Shown here one piece after another: positions 7,973-13,055 of a stretch of 13,055 nucleotides of DNA (its first letter is position 1; every line of letters starts with the position of its first letter). This DNA is from an uncultured Lachnospiraceae bacterium (lineage in GTDB: Bacteria > Bacillota > Clostridia > Lachnospirales > Lachnospiraceae), in NCBI GenBank assembly GCA_947003375.1, contig CAMQOJ010000058.1, positions 1 through 13,055 on the forward strand, read 5' to 3'. A program made the position numbers and the translations under genes. Under the pieces are notes generated by a model, which saw only the letters and a program-made list of their open reading frames with translations, did not search any database and was not told the DNA's origin.

Positions 7973-8033
7973 AATCGGGCCGGATGCCGCCCCGGCCGCT
8001 TTGATAGCGGCTTCGGCAGCCTCCGGCCCGATT
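7973..8033. repeat. Long GC-rich imperfect inverted repeat (possible structured 3' end of the dehydrogenase transcript)
   Basis: The arms 7973-7989 and 8014-8033 pair over 17 base pairs (12 plus 5), broken only by a three-base bulge (8019-8021). Inside, GCCGC (7995-7999) and GCGGC (8007-8011) form a second perfect stem around a seven-base loop. GCAGC at 7968-7972 and GCTGC at 8045-8049 could extend the base after an asymmetric bulge. It starts 47 bases after the dehydrogenase stop. No U-run follows on the minus strand, so it is not a standard intrinsic terminator. It could be a transcript-stabilising hairpin, a poor terminator, or a dispersed palindromic repeat of the genome. Confidence 0.6.
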
Positions 8034-8080
8034 CCGGAAATCCCGCTGCTTATCGCGGCCCTGGCCCACGGCCGGTTCCG

Positions 8081-8830
8081 TCAGGTCCTGGCAGCCCCGT
8101 CCACGGACAGGACCACGCCTGTGACGTAGCTGGCCATGTCGCTGGCCAGGTACAGGAAAGCGTTGGCCACGTCCTCGGGCTCGCCCACACGGCCCAGAGG
8201 GATGCCCGCAATGATGGGCTTGATGACCTCCTCAGGCAGCACTGCCACCATGTCCGTCCTGGTGACGCCCGGCGCCACGGCGTTCACGCGGATGTTGTCC
8301 TTGCCCAGCTCCCTGGCCAGGGACTTGGTCAGGCCGTTGACGGCGAACTTGGAAGCGGGATAGGCCACGCCGGAGGGCTGTCCGTAGAGGCTGACCATAG
8401 AGCTGGTGTTCAGGATGACGCCACCCCCCTGCTCCTTCATCACCTTAGCCGCGGCCTGGGCACAGTTGAACACGGCGTTCACGTTCAACGCCATGGTCTT
8501 GGCGAAGTCTTCGGGCTTGTAGTCATAGATGCTCTCCCTGGCGGAGACGCCCGCGTTGTTCACCATGATATCCAGGCTGCCGAAGGTCTCCTTCACGGCG
8601 GCCACTGCCTTCTCCACCTCCGCGGGATCCTGCAGGTCAGGACACAGTCCTATCACCTTGTAGTCCGGATTCTCGGCCCGCAGCTTGTCCAGCGCCTTGT
8701 CCACGGTCTCCTGCCTGGAGCCGCACAGCGCCACCTTTGCGCCATTGTCCAGATACATCTTCACGATCGCGTAGCCGATGCCTCTCGTGCCGCCTGTGAC
8801 CATGGCGGTCTTGCCTTTCAACAATTCCAT
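8081..8830 (-). CDS. Classical short-chain dehydrogenase/reductase (FabG / hydroxysteroid dehydrogenase-like)
   Basis: A 249-residue cytoplasmic NAD(P)-dependent oxidoreductase. Seen: cofactor motif TGGTRGIG (12-19), NNAG (91-94), catalytic N116, S144, Y157 and K161 (YPASK), and the family's usual PG motif (187-188) and C-terminal SVDG. S38-R39 after the second strand, plus R16 in the glycine motif, suggest NADP(H). The start is ATG 8830, with AGGAGGG eight bases upstream; the in-frame ATG at 8866 would place that site inside the gene. It is alone behind its own promoter at 8963-8935 and has no fatty-acid synthesis neighbours, so a housekeeping FabG role is not supported by context. From memory the N-terminal half resembles clostridial bile-acid enzymes of the BaiA type (shared TGGTRGIG, DNGAKV, PDL), but this is recall, and no other bai gene is present. 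Family sure; substrate unknown. Confidence 0.93.
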   Translation of the reverse strand: MELLKGKTAMVTGGTRGIGYAIVKMYLDNGAKVALCGSRQETVDKALDKLRAENPDYKVIGLCPDLQDPAEVEKAVAAVKETFGSLDIMVNNAGVSARESIYDYKPEDFAKTMALNVNAVFNCAQAAAKVMKEQGGGVILNTSSMVSLYGQPSGVAYPASKFAVNGLTKSLARELGKDNIRVNAVAPGVTRTDMVAVLPEEVIKPIIAGIPLGRVGEPEDVANAFLYLASDMASYVTGVVLSVDGAART

Positions 8831-8878
8831 TTTCAAATCCCTCCTGTTCCGTTTTTTCAATATCATACCCTAAATCCC

Positions 8879-8894
8879 ATGCGCTCCGGCGCAT
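8879..8894. promoter_or_regulatory. Perfect 6-bp palindrome in the dehydrogenase leader
   Basis: ATGCGC, four bases, then GCGCAT. It lies about 35-50 bases downstream of the predicted transcription start and about 50 bases before the dehydrogenase ATG. It can form a hairpin in the leader RNA or serve as an operator; only the symmetry supports it. Confidence 0.4.
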
Positions 8895-8934
8895 ATGGAA
8901 TCAAAAGTCGGCGTAAATGTCCTTCCGGGTCACT

Positions 8935-8963
8935 ATTATACAGATTCCCCGGGAAAAAGTCAA
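8935..8963 (-). promoter_or_regulatory. Strong sigma-A promoter for the dehydrogenase
   Basis: On the minus strand TTGACT (8963-8958) and a perfect TATAAT (8940-8935) are separated by 17 bases. The predicted start is near 8928, giving a leader of about 98 bases. It separates the dehydrogenase from the response regulator, which ends 51 bases upstream at 9015. Confidence 0.82.
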
Positions 8964-9014
8964 TCGCTCCGCGGCAATCCGGCAAGCCCGCGTCCAGGCC
9001 CTGCCCCATTGCGC

Positions 9015-9773
9015 TCACTCGCTGCCCTGACGGATCTCCGAGGGGGTCTGCCGGTAATAGCCGTGGAAATGCTGGTAGAAATAGTTCAGGTTGGAATATC
9101 CCACCCCCGCCGCGATGGCGGATATCTTCTCATCCGTATTCAGAATCCGCTCCCTGGCCACCTGCATGCGGTAGGCCATCAGGTACTCGGAAAATTTCAT
9201 GCCGGTCTCCCGGATGAAAATCTGCCCCAGGTAGGTGGCGTTCATGCGGAATCTGTCGGCCATGCTCTTCAGGGACACATGCTGGCCATATTCCATGGCT
9301 GTCATCATGACGATTTTCCGAATCAGAGGAGACAGTTCATCGTACGGGCGCTGCAGGACGGGATCGCGGCTCTCCTCCTCCCCCGCCGGCAGGGTGCCGT
9401 GGAGCTTTTCCACGATGATCTGCTCCATCCTCTTTAACAGCATCTTTTTGTCCACGGGCTTCAGCAGGTAGTCCAGCGCGCCGCAGCGCAGGGCCTCGCA
9501 GGCGTATTCGAACTCATCGTAGCCGCTCATCATCACATAGTTGGACTCGATTCCCATGCTGTTCAAATGGTTGATCAGGTCATAGCCGAATTCATCGCCG
9601 ATCCGCACGTCCACCAGGCACACGTCCGGCTTCCAGTCCACCACATGGGAGATGACCTCCACACAGCTCCTGGCCGTGCGCACCCGCGCAAACCCAAGGG
9701 CCTTCCAGTCCAGAATCCTGCTGATTCCCTCTAAAATCGCAGGCTCGTCGTCCACTATCAGCAATGTATACAT
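9015..9773 (-). CDS. Two-component response regulator, receiver plus AraC-type DNA-binding domain (YesN-like)
   Basis: A 252-residue cytoplasmic transcription regulator. The receiver domain (1-125) has the acidic pocket D8-D9-E10, phosphoacceptor D55 in CLVDVRIGD, S83 in MMSGYDEF and K105 in LLKP. A short linker of acidic and polar residues (about 126-145) leads to an AraC/XylS double helix-turn-helix (about 150-250), ending with the typical GYSNLNYFYQHFHGYYRQTPSEIR. The start is ATG 9773 with AGGAGG six bases upstream; a longer in-frame ATG at 9839 has its purine run almost touching the start codon. It follows the sensor kinase gene by 90 bases and is certainly its partner. By family precedent the pair senses an extracellular sugar or a loaded binding protein and activates the neighbouring transport operon. 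The target genes are inferred from position, with the sugar-binding protein gene directly upstream. Confidence 0.96.
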   Translation of the reverse strand: MYTLLIVDDEPAILEGISRILDWKALGFARVRTARSCVEVISHVVDWKPDVCLVDVRIGDEFGYDLINHLNSMGIESNYVMMSGYDEFEYACEALRCGALDYLLKPVDKKMLLKRMEQIIVEKLHGTLPAGEEESRDPVLQRPYDELSPLIRKIVMMTAMEYGQHVSLKSMADRFRMNATYLGQIFIRETGMKFSEYLMAYRMQVARERILNTDEKISAIAAGVGYSNLNYFYQHFHGYYRQTPSEIRQGSE

Positions 9774-9801
9774 TTCCGTCCTCCTCTCCGGTGATTCCGG
9801 C

Positions 9802-9827
9802 CGTTTCCGGGCTGCGCCGCCGAAACG
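9802..9827. repeat. Small inverted repeat between kinase and regulator genes
   Basis: CGTTTC-CGG (9802-9810) pairs with CCG-(2-base bulge)-GAAACG (ending 9827). It sits in the 90-base gap inside the kinase/regulator operon and has no U-tail, so it is not a terminator. It could shape relative expression of the two genes; support is weak. Confidence 0.35.
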
Positions 9828-9863
9828 CCCTTCCGCCATTCCCTTCCGGGGCGGACAGCGGCC

Positions 9864-11651
9864 TTATGCGTCCCCGCCGCCCTCCGGCTTCCCGGCGCCC
9901 TGTCCGTATCCCCCGGCAGACGGGGCGGGCAGAAAGACCGAGATGAAGAATCCCCCTTCCTCCCGGTTTCCGATCTCCATCCGGAATCCCTCCCGGTAGA
10001 AATACCTCAGTCTCATATAGACATTGCGCAGTCCGATATCCGCCTCGGGGCTGTCGTTCCCTTCATACATGTTCCGCCGAATCTCCGGGAGCTTGTCCGG
10101 GGATGCCCCCGCGCCGTTGTCCACCATCCGGATCTCCACGCCCCCACCCCGCTCCCTGCCCGTGACGATCAGCAGATTGTATTCGCTCTCCCTGTCGAAT
10201 CCATGGGCGAAGAAGTTCTCCGCCAGGGGCTGCATCCAGAAAACCACGGTCTTCCAGTCCCCCACTGTCCGCTCCAGCTCCAACTGGTAGACGAATTTGT
10301 CCCCATAGCGCATGGCCATAATCTTCAGATACATTTCCAGCAGCTCGAATTCCTCCCGCAGAAGGACGGACTCTTTTTTGTGCATCCTTGTGCGGTACAG
10401 CGTTCCCAGCATGGCAATGGCGTCCGCCGTGTCCCTGTCTCCCTGCACCAGGGCCTTGGAGCGCAGCATCTCCAGGGTGTTGTACAGGAAATGGGGGTTT
10501 ATCTGATGCTGCAGGGCCCGCATCTGGGCCTCCTGCTGCTTCAGCTTCAGGATGTACTCTGTCTCTATATAGCCTTCCAGCTTCCTGCCCACATCCTGCA
10601 GAGCGGCTGCGATCATGTCGTACTCCGTCTCCCGGTGCCTGGCCGGAAGCGCCCGCTTCTGCATCTGGCGGAAGCGCCCTCCCTCCAGGTCGGAGAGCAT
10701 GGCCAGGATCAGAGAGAGGAAATTAGCGTCGGACCGGATGCCCGCATAGCTGCTCAGAAGGATGCCCCCGTCGATCAGCAGCAGGGCCGCCAGCAGCACC
10801 ACCACCGCATAGCGGTTGTCCCACATGGCGGAAACGACGTCCTTCGCCACGATGTAGCGGTTGCCGCTCTGGCCGGACTCCATCTGCGAATAATATACCA
10901 GGCGGCCCCCTTCATCCCGGAACCACCCGCTCCTTTCCGGCCCCGGGATCGCCGTGACCATCCAGGTCTCCTGATAGCCCTCCAGGCCATTGTCCCACAG
11001 GACGGTGCCGTCTGCGTCCAGGATCGTCCAGGCGGCCCCGATGTCCGCTTCCGTGACATAGATGTCCCTGCTGCTGACTTTGAATTCCATGGTGCCCATG
11101 ATCCGCCCCATGTCCCGGGGATCCCTGACGGAGCACACGGCTACAGGGATGTCCCCGGAATCCGCCTCCGTGTCCGCGTCAAAGGACAGGCACACGTCCA
11201 TGTTCTGGAGCCATATGGTCTTTGCACCGCTGTCCGAGCGCAGCGTCACGCTCCTGATCCTGTTGCGGTTATTGAAGAGGATGTTCTTGATATCGGCCGG
11301 TATGTACCGGATCTGGGAGGCTGTGCCCAGGCTGTTCTCCCGGCGCAGGCTGATGTACTCCGCCTCGCTCCGGGCCTGGAACAGGACGGCCAGATCCTCC
11401 ATGAGCCTTTCGTTGCCGTAAAGGTTGTTGACATATTCCGTCGCCCATTCCTGTATATTCGCCAGCTCCTGCTCCCGCTCCAGGAAACGGCTCTGCGCCT
11501 CATTTTCCATGGCGGTCATCCAGGTATTGACGAAAAAGGCCGTCATCCCCAGGAACACCGCTGTGCTCATCACCAGCAGAACAGCCACTGTCCCCCAAAA
11601 TTTCCTCCGGTATATCCGATAGTCGAACAAAGCGCCATGCTGTCTGTCCAT
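9864..11651 (-). CDS. Membrane sensor histidine kinase, YesM / His_kinase family
   Basis: A 595-residue sensor kinase. Seen: cytoplasmic tail 1-19, membrane segment 20-43, extracellular sensor about 44-280, second membrane segment about 281-301, a linker with long helices (about 340-380), then the His_kinase motif QHQINPHFLYNTLE with phosphoacceptor H387. The ATPase domain has an N-box (QPLAENFFAHGF, E478/N479), a G1 box (DNGAGAS, from D511) and a G2 box (ADIGLRNVYMRLR, G540). The N-box residues between EN and HG are two phenylalanines and an alanine, where small or basic residues are more usual. The start is uncertain: ATG 11651 has GAGGGGAG just upstream and gives a short tail typical of the family; ATG 11711 also has GGGAG eight bases upstream and would add 20 residues. 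A GTG at 11744 touches the preceding terminator and is unlikely. It pairs with the response regulator and probably responds to the state of the adjacent binding protein or its sugar. Confidence 0.95.
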   Translation of the reverse strand: MDRQHGALFDYRIYRRKFWGTVAVLLVMSTAVFLGMTAFFVNTWMTAMENEAQSRFLEREQELANIQEWATEYVNNLYGNERLMEDLAVLFQARSEAEYISLRRENSLGTASQIRYIPADIKNILFNNRNRIRSVTLRSDSGAKTIWLQNMDVCLSFDADTEADSGDIPVAVCSVRDPRDMGRIMGTMEFKVSSRDIYVTEADIGAAWTILDADGTVLWDNGLEGYQETWMVTAIPGPERSGWFRDEGGRLVYYSQMESGQSGNRYIVAKDVVSAMWDNRYAVVVLLAALLLIDGGILLSSYAGIRSDANFLSLILAMLSDLEGGRFRQMQKRALPARHRETEYDMIAAALQDVGRKLEGYIETEYILKLKQQEAQMRALQHQINPHFLYNTLEMLRSKALVQGDRDTADAIAMLGTLYRTRMHKKESVLLREEFELLEMYLKIMAMRYGDKFVYQLELERTVGDWKTVVFWMQPLAENFFAHGFDRESEYNLLIVTGRERGGGVEIRMVDNGAGASPDKLPEIRRNMYEGNDSPEADIGLRNVYMRLRYFYREGFRMEIGNREEGGFFISVFLPAPSAGGYGQGAGKPEGGGDA

Positions 11652-11744
11652 GCGGCTCCCCTCTCCCTGAGACCTGCACTTCCTGACCTGTAGCAGCAGC
11701 CGTTCCCACATCTGTCGCTCTCCCATATCTTTTCCGTAAACCAC

Positions 11745-11779
11745 AAAAACCTGCAGGGCTCTCGGTCAGAGCCCGCAGG
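11745..11779 (-). terminator. Rho-independent terminator after the solute-binding protein gene
   Basis: On the minus strand a 12-base-pair stem (CCTGCGGGCTCT with AGAGCCC, a single bulged T, GCAGG) closes a five-base loop and is followed directly by TTTTT. It starts 34 bases after the stop codon of the binding-protein gene. It marks the end of that operon and separates it from the sensor kinase gene, which therefore needs read-through or a promoter I could not identify. Confidence 0.88.
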
Positions 11780-11813
11780 GATTTGTTTTACACTTTCTTA
11801 TTCGTTCAGCGCA

Positions 11814-13055
11814 TTACTTGAAGAACTCGTCAATCTGCTTCTGGGCCTCTGCGATGATGGTGTCCAGACCGGCGCCCTTCAGCTCCTCGATGCACTGGGG
11901 AACTACCTCCTCAGGATCGGACGCGCCTGTCAGCAGGTCGTATTTGTACTTGTCCCATACGGTATTCACCGTGGACACCTCGTTCTGGATATTGGTGATG
12001 TCCAGAGCGAATCCGAGGCAGGTGGAAGGCACGGCTTCTTCGTTCTGCTTCTTTACCTCATCCCACTGGTTGGGGTCTGTCCCCACCTGGTTGCTCATGA
12101 TGAAGAATGTGCCCTGGGTGTAGCTGGGCCATACCCAGTCATCGCGCAGCCTGTTCACGAATCCGTCCTCTGTGTACTCGAAGTGGTTGCCCTCGATGCC
12201 GTATGCGCACATGTCACGGAATTTGCTGTCCGTGTTCATCAGCTGCAATACCTTCAGGGCCTCCTCCTTATAGTTGGAGTTCACGGAGATGGCGTTCATG
12301 GAACCCTGGATGGTCTCTGTGGTGTAAATGGGGCCGAACACCTTGTTGACGATGTACTTGTCAATGCCCTGGCCAACTGCCCAACCGGCCGCGGCGCTGG
12401 GCCATCCCTGAGCGTTGCCGAACATATGTCCTTTTCCGCTGTCCGTCATGACGTTGGCATCGGGATTGATGATGCCCGCGGTGTACCAGCTGTGCAGGAG
12501 CTTCAGGTTCTCCATGATATCTTCCTGCTCCAGCGTGCATACAACCTGACGGGACTCGTCGTCAAGCTTGACACCGATGGACTGGATGCCGCCTGCAAGT
12601 CCGTCATAGTTGTTGAAGAATCCATTCCACAGAGAGCCCTGATCCAGCTGAATCGGATAGAAGGACTTGCCCTCCGCTTCCTTGATCTCACGGACTATGG
12701 GATCCAGAGCCTGCATGGAATCGATTGTGGTCATATCGATATTATACTTCTGTACATAGGTGTCGTCAATATAGTAGAACTGGGTCAGGGAAGAATCCTT
12801 GTATGTAGGAACCGCGTACACCTTCCCGTGTATCTGTGTACCGGACCAGAGCTGCTCCGGAATGAAGCTGTAAAGCTCCGGCGTCACGCTCTGCACCAAG
12901 TCCGTGATGTCCTCAAAAGCGCCAAGGTTCACGAATTTGCTGTAATTGGTGTTGTTGGTGAACATCAGGTCGAAATATTCGCCCGTATTCACGATGGTGT
13001 TCATCTTTGTGTCATACTGATCCCATGCGGCAATCTTCACGTCCAGCCTTACGCC
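11814..13055 (-). CDS. Extracellular sugar-type solute-binding protein of an ABC transporter (DUF3502 type), N-terminus off the window
   Basis: The C-terminal 413 residues of a family 1 extracellular solute-binding protein; the frame is open to the right edge. The GTG at 13040 is internal (residue 6 of the visible part) because the preceding codons continue in frame and the conserved start of the mature lobe is already under way. Typical features are WDQYDTKMNTIVNTGEYFDLMFTN (visible residues about 11-34), the hydrophilic two-lobe fold with many Trp and Tyr for sugar stacking, and a C-terminal segment (about 345-413, TGASDPEEVVPQCIEELKGAG then AEAQKQIDEFF) that matches DUF3502 proteins. The lipoprotein signal peptide should lie outside the window, and the usual permease genes must be upstream, since none is present here. 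The gene is last in its operon, ended by the terminator at 11779-11745. The ligand is probably an oligosaccharide, but the sequence does not show which. Confidence 0.93.
   Translation of the reverse strand, partial: GVRLDVKIAAWDQYDTKMNTIVNTGEYFDLMFTNNTNYSKFVNLGAFEDITDLVQSVTPELYSFIPEQLWSGTQIHGKVYAVPTYKDSSLTQFYYIDDTYVQKYNIDMTTIDSMQALDPIVREIKEAEGKSFYPIQLDQGSLWNGFFNNYDGLAGGIQSIGVKLDDESRQVVCTLEQEDIMENLKLLHSWYTAGIINPDANVMTDSGKGHMFGNAQGWPSAAAGWAVGQGIDKYIVNKVFGPIYTTETIQGSMNAISVNSNYKEEALKVLQLMNTDSKFRDMCAYGIEGNHFEYTEDGFVNRLRDDWVWPSYTQGTFFIMSNQVGTDPNQWDEVKKQNEEAVPSTCLGFALDITNIQNEVSTVNTVWDKYKYDLLTGASDPEEVVPQCIEELKGAGLDTIIAEAQKQIDEFFK

Larger units (their letters stand above)
7763..8080. other. 318-base intergenic region between the dehydrogenase and gpmI
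   Basis: No open reading frame with a credible ribosome binding site is seen on either strand. Reading in the direction of transcription (downwards) it holds a GC-rich imperfect hairpin (8033-7973), a pair of 10-base direct repeats (7946-7923), the gpmI promoter (7897-7869) and a leader of about 100 bases that ends in the gpmI ribosome binding site. I do not recognise a known riboswitch in the leader. Confidence 0.6.

Noticed and set aside
8828..8866. Longer start for the dehydrogenase at 8866
   Set aside because: The AGGAGGG site eight bases before ATG 8830 would lie inside the gene, and the extra 12 residues are not part of the family's usual start.
8964..9014. Terminator after the response regulator
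   Set aside because: Only short GC pairings are possible; the nearby T-run belongs to the spacer of the dehydrogenase promoter, with no proper stem before it.
9771..9839. Longer start for the response regulator at 9839
   Set aside because: The purine run nearly touches that ATG, whereas ATG 9773 has AGGAGG at good spacing and begins directly with the receiver's first strand.
11742..11744. GTG start for the kinase at 11744
   Set aside because: It abuts the T-run of the terminator and has no room for a ribosome binding site.
1..13055. Mobile elements, CRISPR arrays, tRNA or rRNA genes
   Set aside because: No transposase or integrase motif, no regularly spaced repeats with spacers and no recognisable structural RNA on either strand.

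Overview
The window looks like chromosomal DNA from a GC-rich gut-type member of the Clostridia, probably Lachnospiraceae or a relative. This is inference from three things: AGGAGG-type ribosome binding sites, a sugar ABC solute-binding protein (DUF3502 type) next to a YesM/YesN-type two-component system, and a large secreted M60 'mucinase-like' metallopeptidase carrying a type I dockerin. All seven genes I support lie on the minus strand, so transcription runs from high to low coordinates. I see no tRNA, rRNA, CRISPR array or transposase.

In transcription order: (1) 13055-11814, the C-terminal 413 residues of an extracellular sugar-binding protein, ended by a clear Rho-independent terminator (11779-11745). 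(2) 11651-9864 and 9773-9015, a membrane sensor histidine kinase and an AraC-type response regulator, very likely the controllers of the sugar transporter. (3) 8830-8081, a single classical short-chain dehydrogenase/reductase behind a near-consensus sigma-A promoter (8963-8935). (4) A 318-base gap (8080-7763) holding a long GC-rich imperfect hairpin, a pair of 10-base direct repeats and a TATAAT promoter. (5) 7762-6218, gpmI, the cofactor-independent phosphoglycerate mutase of glycolysis. (6) 6043-515, an 1842-residue secreted multidomain protein: signal peptide, long acidic/Pro linker, dockerin, two fibronectin III domains, discoidin-like domains and an M60 HEXXH peptidase. (7) 471 to the left edge, a secreted small protein starting at GTG, whose visible part resembles a divergent cohesin-type beta sandwich.

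The most interesting part is the left end. A dockerin-bearing M60 peptidase and a secreted cohesin-like protein are separated by 43 bases with no terminator. If the cohesin reading is right, they could be the two halves of a calcium-dependent extracellular complex acting on host glycoproteins. No convincing terminator or promoter was found between gpmI and the peptidase gene, so the peptidase may be partly expressed by read-through from a housekeeping glycolytic promoter. The right half is an ordinary sugar-sensing and uptake module.
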